From the NCBI RefSeq assembly GCF_000719265.1, contig NZ_JOFL01000004.1, positions 1-64,000 of the forward strand: a stretch of 64,000 nt of DNA, in the 5' to 3' direction. The notes beneath the pieces were generated by a model. That model did no database searches. It was not told where the DNA came from and worked only from the letters and a program-made list of their open reading frames with translations. The stretch comes from Streptomyces roseoverticillatus (lineage in GTDB: Bacteria > Actinomycetota > Actinomycetes > Streptomycetales > Streptomycetaceae). The translations under genes and the position numbers were made by a program. Each line of letters begins with the position of its first letter. Position 1 is the first letter of the stretch. Positions 7,888 through 15,670 of the stretch are shown here, piece after piece.

Positions 7888-9172
7888 CCGTCCGCACCCG
7901 CACCCGCCAGCCGCCCCCGTCCGCCGCGCCGAGCACGTCGACCGTCACGCCGGGCCCCGTGTACGTCTGCCCGGCCGTGTACGGGGCGTCGCTCAGCGCC
8001 GCGTTCACGTTCAGGTCGCTCGTGTAGCAGCCTCCGCTGCCGGGCGTGGCGTCGGCGACGCGCACGGGTCCGGAGCCCGTGTACATGGTCGTCGTGACGG
8101 CGGTGACCAGGACTCCCGGGCGGCACACCACGTGGTCCAGCGGCCCGGGCGCCCGCGCCTCCAGCGTGATCGCGGTGTGCCGGGAGACGGGGAGTACGGC
8201 GAGCTTGAGGCCGCCGGGAACGGACGTCGGGGTCAGGGCGAACGAGCGCACGCCGGGCCGGTCCAGGCAGCGCACCTGCGCCGGGGCCAGCCAGCCCAGC
8301 TTCCACTTGTGCCAGGCGAGGAAGTCCTCGGACGGGCCCCAGTCCTCGTCCATCGGGTCCCAGTGCCCCACCGGCGTCTTCAGCAGGGCGGCGCCGCGGC
8401 CCGTGTAGTAGAGGTCGGGCAGGCCGAAGCTGTGGGCGTTCTCGTGGTTGAGGACGCGGAAGGGGCTGTCGCCCGTCTGGCGGCTCCAGATGAACGACAC
8501 GTTCATGAAGGGGGTCCCCTCGGCCGTCGTCAGGCCGGTGGGGGTGCCGGCGAAGGTCACCGACCGCACGTCCTCGGTGGCCGGCGGCCCCGCGTCCGGC
8601 GTGACCAGCACGTTGATCAGGTCGTAGCGCCGGAAGTCGACGGTGTCGTCCACCGCGTCGAGGATCTCCGCCGACAGCGCGGCGTAGCCGTCGTCGCTGC
8701 TCGCGTCGAAGGACGTGCCGCGCTCGATCCCGTACGCGGGGTACGGGCGGGACATCCGGATCCAGCGCAGGACGGGCGTGGAGCGGTAGTCGAGCCGGCC
8801 GTAGGAGCTGGCCCGGTAGTAGTCGGCGACGGCCGGGAAGAACTCGGCGTAGCGCTCCTGCGGGGTGATCGTGGCGGGGGAGTCCGGAAAGTCGATCAGG
8901 AAGGTGATCGCCCGCACGACGCCCCTGGAGGGGGCGTAGCCGGGCGGCGTGAGCGCGGTCTCGGAGACGTTGTCGGTGGCCCCGGGCAGGGCGCACGGGC
9001 CGGAGGGCGGCCGCGCCCCGGTGTCCGCGAGGGCCGCCGTGCCGCCCTGAGCGCCGGCCTCGCCGTCCGGCCCGGACCGGCCCGCGGGCACGGGTGAGGT
9101 CATGGCGAGCGTGGTCACGGCCATGACCACGATGGCCAGCGTCTTCATGACCACGATGGCCGGCGTCTTCAT
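7853..9172 (-). CDS. Secreted M6-like metalloprotease
   Basis: A protein of about 439 residues with a signal peptide (MKTPAIVVMKTLAIVVMAV...). The zinc motif HENAHSFGLPD matches HExxH with a downstream Asp, as in M6 (immune inhibitor A-like) peptidases. Upstream motifs such as VRAITFLIDFPDSP and YRASSYGRLDYR are also typical of M6-domain proteins. The mature enzyme should act outside the cell. The ATG at 9172 has GGGAGG eight bases upstream. A second in-frame ATG at 9148 exists because 24 bp covering the start and signal-peptide codons are duplicated. The 3' end overlaps the TetR gene. Confidence 0.8.
   Translation of the reverse strand: MKTPAIVVMKTLAIVVMAVTTLAMTSPVPAGRSGPDGEAGAQGGTAALADTGARPPSGPCALPGATDNVSETALTPPGYAPSRGVVRAITFLIDFPDSPATITPQERYAEFFPAVADYYRASSYGRLDYRSTPVLRWIRMSRPYPAYGIERGTSFDASSDDGYAALSAEILDAVDDTVDFRRYDLINVLVTPDAGPPATEDVRSVTFAGTPTGLTTAEGTPFMNVSFIWSRQTGDSPFRVLNHENAHSFGLPDLYYTGRGAALLKTPVGHWDPMDEDWGPSEDFLAWHKWKLGWLAPAQVRCLDRPGVRSFALTPTSVPGGLKLAVLPVSRHTAITLEARAPGPLDHVVCRPGVLVTAVTTTMYTGSGPVRVADATPGSGGCYTSDLNVNAALSDAPYTAGQTYTGPGVTVDVLGAADGGGWRVRVRTVRPRASAGGRD
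9125..9172 (-). repeat. 24-bp direct repeat duplicating start codon and signal-peptide codons
   Basis: 9125-9148 and 9149-9172 differ at one base (CCAGC versus CCGGC). Each encodes MKT(P/L)AIVV. Only the outer copy has a good ribosome binding site, so the protein probably begins with the repeated octapeptide. Confidence 0.9.
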
Positions 9173-9433
9173 GCCGGGCGCCTCCCAGGGGCGGCCGCCG
9201 CGCCGCCCTCTGTGATCACCCTCCGCCGCCGGCCCCCGGCGCGCTCCCCGGACTGCGGCAGATGGGGCATCGGGCCCTTTGCCGCCCCGTCCGGGCAAAG
9301 GTGACGCGCATCACTACCGCCCCCGAAATATCCGGGGAGCTTCTCCCCGTTTACCCCTCGTACGTGCGAACCGGGGAATCCCTCCCCGGTTGCCGAGCCC
9401 CCGCACACGAACTCTTCCGAAGGAGCAAAGGCC

Positions 9434-10147
9434 GTGGTCACCGCCTCCCAGCCGCGCCTCCGCGCCGACGCCCTGCGCAACCGCGAGCGGATCATCGCCG
9501 CCGCGCGCGAGGCGCTCGTCGAGTACGGGGCCGAGAGCTCCCTCGATGAAATCGCTCGACGGGCCGGGGTCGGCAATGCCACGCTGTACCGGCACTTCGC
9601 GGACCGCCGCGAGCTGATCCACCACGTCACCCTTCACGTCATGGCCCGCCTCGCCGAGCAGGCCGAGGTCGCACGAGCTGAGGAGCCCGATGCTTTCCGA
9701 TCGCTGAGGCGGTTCGTCCACGCCGCCGCGGACGAACGCGTCGGTGCGCTCTGCACGTTGCTCGAAGAGGGCATGGATCCCGGTCACCCCGAGCTGGTGG
9801 CCGCGCGGGACCGCCTCGACGAGCAGATCGAGCAGATCATGGCGGACGCGCGCGCATCCGGTCAGCTGCGGGACGACATCGCGGTCGGCGATCTCATGGT
9901 CGCCGTCACGCAGTTGACCCGGCCGCTGCCGGGCAAGGGCTGCGCGGTCTTCGATCAGTTCATCCACCGGCACCTGCAGTTGTTCCTCGACGGCCTGATG
10001 ACTCCCGCCCGGTCCGAACTGCCCGGCTCCGCCGTCACCTTGGAGGAGCTGCGCCGCCAGAAGCACTGCGTCGCCACGGGCCCCGCTGCTACGGACCCTG
10101 CCGCCATGGGCCCCGCTGCCACGGACCCCGCCGCCGGAACCGGATGA
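9434..10147 (+). CDS. TetR-family regulator of the adjacent DHA2 exporter
   Basis: A 237-residue protein with an N-terminal helix-turn-helix (LDEIARRAGVGNATLYRHFADRREL, residues ~38-62). The C-terminal half resembles the TetR_C domain found in SCO1712-like regulators. The GTG start has GAAGGAGC ten bases upstream. The last ~24 residues are two copies of a GPAATDPAA repeat, encoded by a 30-bp tandem duplication. The stop overlaps the exporter ATG (ATGA), which makes control of that exporter very likely. Confidence 0.85.
   Translation: MVTASQPRLRADALRNRERIIAAAREALVEYGAESSLDEIARRAGVGNATLYRHFADRRELIHHVTLHVMARLAEQAEVARAEEPDAFRSLRRFVHAAADERVGALCTLLEEGMDPGHPELVAARDRLDEQIEQIMADARASGQLRDDIAVGDLMVAVTQLTRPLPGKGCAVFDQFIHRHLQLFLDGLMTPARSELPGSAVTLEELRRQKHCVATGPAATDPAAMGPAATDPAAGTG
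10076..10135 (+). repeat. 30-bp tandem duplication in the tail of the TetR gene
   Basis: 10076-10105 and 10106-10135 differ at four positions and encode two (T/M)GPAATDPAA units at the extreme C-terminus of the regulator. The repeat lies beyond the folded domain. Confidence 0.85.
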
Positions 10148-11772
10148 CCTCCCGCTCCACCGCGGCCCTCACCGAAGACTTCACCGAGCCGAGCGAGCAG
10201 CCCGTCTCGGAAGACACCACCACCGTCCCGCACCACCCCACCACTGCCGCCGAGGTAGGCCCACTCATGCCAGACGTCACCACCCCCCTCGACCCCAAGC
10301 GCTGGAAAGCGCTCATATTCATCGCCCTGGCGCAGCTGATGGTCGTCCTCGACGCGACCATCGTGAACATCGCGCTGCCCTCCGCCCAGGCCGACCTCGG
10401 CATCTCGGACGGCAACCGCCAGTGGGTCATCACCGCCTACGCCCTCGCCTTCGGCGGCCTGCTGCTCTTCGGCGGCCGCGTCTCCGACCTGTGGGGCCGC
10501 AAGCGGGCGTTCGTCATCGGCCTGATCGGCTTCGCCGCCGCCTCGGCCCTCGGCGGCGCCGCCGTCAACACCGGGATGCTGCTGGGCGCCCGCGCCCTGC
10601 AGGGCGTCTTCGGCGCCCTGCTCGCGCCCGCCGCGCTGTCGCTGCTCGCCGTCCTCTTCACCCAGGGCCAGGAGCGCGCCAAGGCGTTCGGCATCTTCGG
10701 TGCCATCGCCGGTGCCGGCGGTGGTGTCGGCCTGATCCTCGGCGGCCTGTTCACCGAGTACCTCAACTGGCGCTGGACGTTCTTCGTGAACATCCCCTTC
10801 GCCGCCGTCGCCGCGGTCGGTGCGATCGCCGTGATCCGCGAGCCGGCCGGGAGCCGCAACTCCTCCAAGCTCGATGTCCCCGGCGTCATCCTGGCCACCC
10901 TCGGCCTGGTCTCGCTGGTCTACGGCTTCACCCGCGCCGAGTCCGACGGCTGGACGGCCGGCAGCACCCTCGGCTTCTTCGCCGCCACCGTGGTCCTGCT
11001 GTCCGCCTTCGTGGTCGTCGAGATGAGGGTCAAGGCGCCGCTGCTGCCGCTGCGCGTGGTCACCGACCGCAACCGCGCCGGCGTCTACGTCTCGCTGGGC
11101 CTGGCCGCCATCGCGATGTTCGGCCTGTTCCTCTTCCTCACCTACTACCTGCAGGTCGTCCGCGGCTACTCGCCGGTCAAGACCGGTCTCGCGTTCCTCC
11201 CGATGATCGCCACGATGATCACCGGTTCCACGCAGATCGGCGCCCGCCTGATGAACCGCGTCCCGGCGCGCTGGCTGATGGGCCCGGGCTTCCTGCTCGC
11301 GGCCGTCGGCATGGTCCTGCTCACCCAGATCGACCTGGACACCTCCTACGCGGCGGTCGTCCTGCCCGGCCTGATGCTCATGGGCCTCGGCATGGGTACG
11401 GCGTTCATGCCGGCGATGAGCCTCTCCACGTACGGGGTGCAGGCGCGCGACGCCGGTGTCGCCTCCGCGATGGTGAACACCTCGCAGCAGGTCGGCGGCG
11501 CCATCGGCACCGCGCTGCTCAACACCATCGCCGCCAGCGCCACCACGGACTACTTCAAGTCGCACATGAAGTCCGCGGGTGACCCGAAGCTGCTCACCTT
11601 CCAGTCGATGGTGCACGGCTACTCCACCGCGGTGTGGTGGGCGGTCGGCATCCTGGGCCTGTCCGCGCTGATCGCGGTCGTCTTCGTCAACGCCGGTCGG
11701 CAGGGCGGCGCGATCGCCGGCTCGGGCGACGGCGAGAACGCGGAGAACGCCGTCCCGGTGATGGCTCACTGA
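10144..11772 (+). CDS. DHA2-family (EmrB/QacA) MFS drug exporter
   Basis: A 542-residue, 14-helix major facilitator. Residues ~1-50 are a soluble, Thr/Pro-rich tail. TM1 carries LDATIVNIALPSAQADLG, the DHA2 motif D1. Motif A follows (GGRVSDLWGRKRAF), and motif C is close to GAIAGAGGGVGLILGG. It probably exports hydrophobic cations or antibiotics by proton antiport. The ATG overlaps the TetR stop by four bases. An internal ATG at 10267 (MPDVTTPLDPKRWK) could also be used, since most family members lack the 41-residue extension. Confidence 0.9.
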   Translation: MTSRSTAALTEDFTEPSEQPVSEDTTTVPHHPTTAAEVGPLMPDVTTPLDPKRWKALIFIALAQLMVVLDATIVNIALPSAQADLGISDGNRQWVITAYALAFGGLLLFGGRVSDLWGRKRAFVIGLIGFAAASALGGAAVNTGMLLGARALQGVFGALLAPAALSLLAVLFTQGQERAKAFGIFGAIAGAGGGVGLILGGLFTEYLNWRWTFFVNIPFAAVAAVGAIAVIREPAGSRNSSKLDVPGVILATLGLVSLVYGFTRAESDGWTAGSTLGFFAATVVLLSAFVVVEMRVKAPLLPLRVVTDRNRAGVYVSLGLAAIAMFGLFLFLTYYLQVVRGYSPVKTGLAFLPMIATMITGSTQIGARLMNRVPARWLMGPGFLLAAVGMVLLTQIDLDTSYAAVVLPGLMLMGLGMGTAFMPAMSLSTYGVQARDAGVASAMVNTSQQVGGAIGTALLNTIAASATTDYFKSHMKSAGDPKLLTFQSMVHGYSTAVWWAVGILGLSALIAVVFVNAGRQGGAIAGSGDGENAENAVPVMAH

Positions 11773-11785
11773 TCCGACGGACCCG

Positions 11786-11830
11786 CACGTACGAAGGCCC
11801 CCGCCCTCCCGGCGGGGGCCTTCGTACGTG
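11786..11830. terminator. Perfect 20-bp stem-loop after the exporter
   Basis: The left arm 11786-11805 and right arm 11811-11830 are exactly complementary around a five-base CTCCC loop. There is no long U-tract, as is usual in Streptomyces. It sits between the plus-strand exporter and the minus-strand MarR gene and can work for both. Confidence 0.85.
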
Positions 11831-11904
11831 TGCAGGGGACCTTCGTGCGTGTGCGGCCGCCCTCGGCCGCGTGTGCAGCCGCCTTCAGCTGTGTGCGGCC
11901 GTCC

Positions 11905-12471
11905 TCAGCGAAGCCAGGGCAGGTCCGCCCCCGCCGGCTGCAGTCCCGTGGCGATCGTCCGGCACATCTCGCCGAACTGGGCCACCTGCTCGGGGGAGAG
12001 CCGGTCGAAGAGCGCGGCCCGGACGGCGGCGACGTGCCCCGGCGCGGACCGGCGCAGCATCTCGTAACCCTCGTCCGTGAGGACGGCCAGCTGGCCGCGC
12101 TTGTCGGACGGGCAGTCCTCGCGGCGCACCCAGCCGCTCTTCTCCAGCCGGGCGATGGCGTGCGAGAGCCGGGACCGGGTGATCTTGGCGTGCCGGGCGA
12201 GGTCCGTCATCCGCAGCCGGCGGCGCGGCGCCTCCGACAGGTTGACGAGCAGCCCGTAGTAGACGTGCGGCATCCCGGCGTCGCGCTGCAGCTGCCGGTC
12301 GAGGTGGTCCTCCAGGAGGGTGGTGGCGTGCAGGTACGCCCGCCAGACGTCCTGTTCGGCGTCGGTCAGCCAGCGCGGCCCGGCGGCGCTGCCGGCGGCG
12401 GCCGTCTCCCCCTCCGGACGTGCGATGTCCTCTTCGGGTTGTTTGGTCATGACATCCACTGTTTCACCCAC
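11905..12471 (-). CDS. MarR-family transcriptional regulator
   Basis: A 188-residue protein with a MarR winged helix: MTDLARHAKITRSRLSHAIARLEKSGWV (recognition region) and the wing REDCPSDKRGQLAVLTDEG. The GTG start at 12471 has AGGAA upstream; an ATG at 12450 is an alternative. It is divergent from a DODA-type dioxygenase gene with a palindromic operator between them. MarR regulators that sense phenols or quinones commonly control ring-cleaving dioxygenases, so it probably represses its neighbour. Confidence 0.85.
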   Translation of the reverse strand: MGETVDVMTKQPEEDIARPEGETAAAGSAAGPRWLTDAEQDVWRAYLHATTLLEDHLDRQLQRDAGMPHVYYGLLVNLSEAPRRRLRMTDLARHAKITRSRLSHAIARLEKSGWVRREDCPSDKRGQLAVLTDEGYEMLRRSAPGHVAAVRAALFDRLSPEQVAQFGEMCRTIATGLQPAGADLPWLR

Positions 12472-12541
12472 CGGTTTCCTGTCGCTCCCACACTGCGTTC
12501 TTGAAGTTTAAATAAGCGAGGCTTAAGCTCGGAACTGAAAG

Positions 12542-12555
12542 CTTGAGAGTTCAAG
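12542..12555. promoter_or_regulatory. MarR-type operator candidate
   Basis: The inverted repeat CTTGA-GAGT-TCAAG lies 15 bp before the dioxygenase start. A related box, CTTGAAGTTTAAATAAG, lies further up at about 12500-12516. AT-rich boxes with TTGA half-sites are characteristic of MarR regulators, and the spacing would block the dioxygenase promoter. Confidence 0.65.
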
Positions 12556-12569
12556 TATTTGGAGGGCAG

Positions 12570-13382
12570 ATGCCTGCCGTCGACACCCCCGCCCCCGCCC
12601 CTGCCGGCACCGGCGCACGCATGCCTGCGCTCTACCTCTCGCACGGCGCCCCGCCGCTCGCCGACGACGAGCTCTGGACCGCCGAGCTCGCCGCCTGGTC
12701 CGCCGGCCTGCCCCGGCCCACCGCGATCCTCATCGTCTCCGCCCACTGGGAGGAGGCGCCCCTCGCCCTCGGCGCGACGGAGACCGTCCCGCTCGTGTAC
12801 GACTTCTGGGGCTTCCCCGAGCGCTACTACCGGGTCCGCTACGCCGCCCCCGGCGCCCCGGACCTCGCCGAGCGCGTCCGCAAGACGCTGCGCGGCGCCG
12901 GCACGCCCGTGCAGGACGTCCCGGACCGGGGCCTGGACCACGGCGCGTACGTCCCGCTCGTCGAGATGTACCCGGACGCGGACGTCCCCGTCCTCCAGAT
13001 ATCCCTGCCCACCCTCGAACCGCGCCGGCTGATGGAGATCGGGCGCAGGCTCGCGCCGCTGCGCGACGAGGGCGTGCTGATCGTCGGCAGCGGCTTCTTC
13101 ACCCACAACCTGGCCGCGCTGCGGCACGCGGGCTCCGGGCCGCCCGGCTGGTCGGCGGAGTTCGACGCGTGGGGGCGCGAGGCGCTCGCCGTGCAGGACG
13201 TCGACGCGCTCCTGGACTTCGAGCACAAGGCCCCGGCCAGCCGCCTCGCCCACCCGCGGACCGAGCACTTCGCCCCGCTGTTCGTCACGCTCGGCGCGGC
13301 CGAGGGCGAGCTGGACGGCCAGCGCAGCGTCATCGACGGGTTCTGGATGGGGCTGGCGAAGCGGTCGGTCCAGTTCGGGTAG
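12570..13382 (+). CDS. Class III extradiol (DODA/YgiD-type) dioxygenase
   Basis: A 270-residue protein related to 4,5-DOPA dioxygenase and YgiD. Family signatures are YLSHGAPPL (metal-binding His), VSAHWEE, LDHGAYVPLVEMYPDADVPVLQIS and GSGFFTHNLAALR. These contain the His/Glu residues that bind the active-site metal. It probably opens a catecholic ring with oxygen; the actual substrate is unknown. The ATG at 12570 has GGAGGG six bases upstream, better than the ATG at 12543. The stop codon lies inside the first unit of a 21-bp tandem repeat. Confidence 0.85.
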   Translation: MPAVDTPAPAPAGTGARMPALYLSHGAPPLADDELWTAELAAWSAGLPRPTAILIVSAHWEEAPLALGATETVPLVYDFWGFPERYYRVRYAAPGAPDLAERVRKTLRGAGTPVQDVPDRGLDHGAYVPLVEMYPDADVPVLQISLPTLEPRRLMEIGRRLAPLRDEGVLIVGSGFFTHNLAALRHAGSGPPGWSAEFDAWGREALAVQDVDALLDFEHKAPASRLAHPRTEHFAPLFVTLGAAEGELDGQRSVIDGFWMGLAKRSVQFG

Positions 13383-13461
13383 GGCGGCCACGTATTCCGG
13401 TAGGGCGCGTACGTATTCGGGTGGGGCGGGTGCGTATTCCGATGGGGCGGGTGCGTAGGGA
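13378..13461 (+). repeat. Four tandem 21-bp repeats starting at the dioxygenase stop codon
   Basis: Copies lie at 13378-13398, 13399-13419, 13420-13440 and 13441-13461, with consensus GGTrGGGCGsGTrCGTATTCs. The first copy includes the TAG stop. The repeat fills much of the gap to the next gene. Confidence 0.85.
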
Positions 13462-13573
13462 TGCATCGGCCTTCACGCTAAGGCCGGTCGTCCGGCGTAC
13501 GAAACCGTCTGAGGTCCTACGTCGCAGGCCCTGTCACCCTGCTGCCCCGTACGTCCCTCGTCTCCTCGCCGCG

Positions 13574-14020
13574 TCACATGTCGGCGCGGTGCTCGTGCCA
13601 GTAGAAGACGTAGTACGAGGCCACCCCCATGCCCAGCGCGGTCAGCACGCCGATGCCCGCGGACCGGATCACCGAACCGCCGCTGAGGGCGTGCAGGAAT
13701 CCCATGCTGCCGCCGAAGAGCGCCCCGAAGGCCGCCGCGCGGACCTCGGCGATCATCGTGTTGCGCTCGTGGAGCAGGGCGTAGCCGGCCGCCATGGCGA
13801 TCAGTCCGGCGACCACGCCGATGACCACCGCGGCGCCCGTGGTGTAGCCGTTGTTGCCGGCCAGGAAGATGGCGAAGAGGCCGAGGGTGATTCCGCCCGT
13901 GACGGGCACGGCCCAGGTCCAGCGGGCCGGCTCGCCGGCGCGGAGGTGGGTGCCGCGCGCCACCGGGCCGGGGCCCTCGTGGGCGGGATGGTGGCGCCCG
14001 GGCATGATCGAGTGCGTCAT
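13574..14020 (-). CDS. Four-helix membrane protein of unknown function
   Basis: A 148-residue protein with a His/Pro-rich N-terminus (MTHSIMPGRHHPAH) and four predicted membrane segments: VTGGITLGLFAIFLAG, TGAAVVIGVVAGLIAMAAGYAL, AFGALFGGSMGFLHAL and SAGIGVLTALGMGVASYYVFYW. The C-terminal HEHRADM and N-terminal histidines might bind metal, but that is speculation. The ATG at 14020 has GAGGAG about eight bases upstream; an alternative GTG/ATG start at 14053 lacks one. It is a single gene divergent from hrdD. The family is not recognised. Confidence 0.6.
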   Translation of the reverse strand: MTHSIMPGRHHPAHEGPGPVARGTHLRAGEPARWTWAVPVTGGITLGLFAIFLAGNNGYTTGAAVVIGVVAGLIAMAAGYALLHERNTMIAEVRAAAFGALFGGSMGFLHALSGGSVIRSAGIGVLTALGMGVASYYVFYWHEHRADM

Positions 14021-14323
14021 CGAGGGGCTCCTCTCTCGTCCCCACCAGCGCACACCCGCGCCGGGGCGGGAGCAAATCGATCAAACGGCGCGTGGCAACC
14101 ACGCAGCCGCCGGCGCCGTCCTTGAGGGTGGGAGACCGGTCAAGGGCGACGCTCCCGCCGGTGTGACGACCGTCTCGGCCGGCTGCGGCACCAGGGGCCC
14201 GCGAGACTGCCGGGACATCCCGTCGTGTGGTCTGACCTGCGCTTCCGTAGGTCTCCTCGGCGCGCCTCCGGGCCTGTGGCCGCGCAGGATACTGCATGAT
14301 CACCAAAAACAAGATGTTCCGTG
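14021..14323. other. Non-coding stretch upstream of the hrdD promoter
   Basis: About 300 bp between the membrane-protein start and the sigma-R promoter of hrdD. I see no convincing ORF or RNA. It must hold the promoter of the minus-strand gene and may hold further hrdD promoters, but no clear -35/-10 pair stands out. Confidence 0.5.
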
Positions 14324-14349
14324 GGAATTCTGTCCGGATTCCAGTCGTT
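14324..14349 (+). promoter_or_regulatory. sigma-R promoter of hrdD
   Basis: GGAAT at 14324-14328 and GTT at 14347-14349 are separated by exactly 18 bases. This is a perfect match to the Streptomyces sigma-R consensus GGAAT-N18-GTT. Transcription should start near 14357, about 100 bases before the hrdD ATG. Sigma-R control of hrdD is known in S. coelicolor, which supports the site. Confidence 0.9.
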
Positions 14350-14454
14350 CTTTCCATCGGACGGGGCAACCGTGACAGGGTCCGCCCAATAGGGAAGCCC
14401 ATCGGGCCACGCGCCCCGCCCGTCCCGCGACCGACTCATCGCAAGGGAGTACGC

Positions 14455-15456
14455 ATGGCAACCCGTGCCGTCGCCCGTCGTCAGACTGCCGACAAGGGCG
14501 CTGAGGGGGCGAGCAGTGTGCGCGCCTCCGGGGAGATCGCCGACCGCGATCTGGTGGGCATGTATCTCGACGAGATCGCGCGTACGCCCCTGCTCGACGC
14601 CGCCAAGGAGGTCGAGCTCTCCCAGACCATCGAGGCGGGCGTCTACGCCCAGCAGATCCTCGACGGCGTGGAGGAAGCGGGCAAGGGCGCGAAGGCCGCC
14701 TCGCGCGAGGAGCTGGAGGCCATAGCGGCCGAAGGCACGCGGGCCAAGGACGTCTTCATCAAGTCCAACCTGCGCCTGGTCGTGGCGGTCGCCCGCCGCT
14801 ATCCCCGCAGCGGCCTGCCCCTCCTCGACCTGATCCAGGAGGGCAATGCGGGTCTCGTGCGCGCGGTGGAGAAGTTCGACTACGCCAAGGGATTCAAGTT
14901 CTCCACGTACGCGACGTGGTGGATCCGTCAGGCGATCACCCGTTCCATCGCCGACCAGTCCCGCACGATCCGGCTCCCCGTCCACCTCGTGGAGGAGCTG
15001 GGCCGGATCCGGCGCGTCCAGCGCGAGTTCAATCGCGAGAACGGGCGCGACCCCGAGCACGCCGAGATCGCCGAGGAGCTGGGCACCACCGCCACGCGCG
15101 TCGGCGACGTCCTGGACTGGGCCCGCGACCCGGTCAGCCTGAACATGCACGTCGATGACGAGGGCGAGACCCAGTTCGGCGATCTGCTGGAGGACACCTC
15201 CGCGGTGTCGCCCGAGCAGTCGGTGATCGCCCTGCTGCGCAGCGAGGAGCTGGAGGACCTCATCGGCCGCCTCGACCAGCGGACCGCTTCGATCATCAAG
15301 GCGCGCTACGGCATCGAGGACGGCCGCGAGCGCACCCTCACCGAGGTCGGCAAGCAGCACGGCCTGACCCGGGAGCGGATCCGGCAGATCGAGAAGCACG
15401 CCCTGCTGGAGCTCAAGAAGATGGCGCACGACACGGGCTTCGACGCGGCGGCGTAG
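14455..15456 (+). CDS. hrdD: Group 2 sigma factor HrdD
   Basis: A 333-residue primary-like sigma factor. Region 1.2 has DLVGMYLDEIARTPLLDA. Regions 2.1-2.4 include FIKSNLRLVVAVARRY, LLDLIQEGNAGLVRAVEKFDY and FSTYATWWIRQAITR. Region 4.2 is LTEVGKQHGLTRERIRQIE. The start (MATRAVARRQ) and length match HrdD of S. coelicolor. The ATG at 14455 has AAGGGAG eight bases upstream; the frame further up runs through the sigma-R promoter and is not coding. It is non-essential in other streptomycetes and induced by thiol stress through sigma-R. Confidence 0.93.
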   Translation: MATRAVARRQTADKGAEGASSVRASGEIADRDLVGMYLDEIARTPLLDAAKEVELSQTIEAGVYAQQILDGVEEAGKGAKAASREELEAIAAEGTRAKDVFIKSNLRLVVAVARRYPRSGLPLLDLIQEGNAGLVRAVEKFDYAKGFKFSTYATWWIRQAITRSIADQSRTIRLPVHLVEELGRIRRVQREFNRENGRDPEHAEIAEELGTTATRVGDVLDWARDPVSLNMHVDDEGETQFGDLLEDTSAVSPEQSVIALLRSEELEDLIGRLDQRTASIIKARYGIEDGRERTLTEVGKQHGLTRERIRQIEKHALLELKKMAHDTGFDAAA

Positions 15457-15558
15457 AGCGACGTGGCGAGTGCGACGTGATGATGAGTGCGGCGTGGTGA
15501 GTGTGACGTGGTGCGGCGTAGTGACGTAGCGGCTTAATAGGGCATAACCTCATAGACC

Positions 15559-15593
15559 GGGCCCCGGCGCCACCCCCCCCTGCGTCGGGGCCC
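15559..15593. terminator. Bidirectional terminator between hrdD and the WYL gene
   Basis: A 12-bp stem with one G-T pair (GGGCCCCGGCGC / GCGTCGGGGCCC) encloses an 11-base loop. It lies in the gap between two convergent genes. Confidence 0.75.
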
Positions 15594-15614
15594 TCCTCTG
15601 CCCTCTGCGTTTCT

Positions 15615-15670
15615 GTCTACGCCGACCTCTGTCTACGCCGACGTCGCCGCGTCTACGCCGACGTCGCCGC
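15615..15670. repeat. 20-bp repeats over the WYL-regulator stop codon
   Basis: 15631-15650 and 15651-15670 are identical, and 15615-15630 is a partial third copy. The unit duplicates the last codons and the TAG stop of the minus-strand gene, so extra in-frame-like tails lie just beyond the real stop. Confidence 0.85.

Noticed and set aside
9955..11769. 604-codon frame antisense to the DHA2 exporter
   Set aside because: Shadow of a strong real gene with 14 membrane helices in the sense frame.
13378..13461. CRISPR-like array
   Set aside because: The four 21-bp units are contiguous with no spacers; an ordinary tandem repeat.
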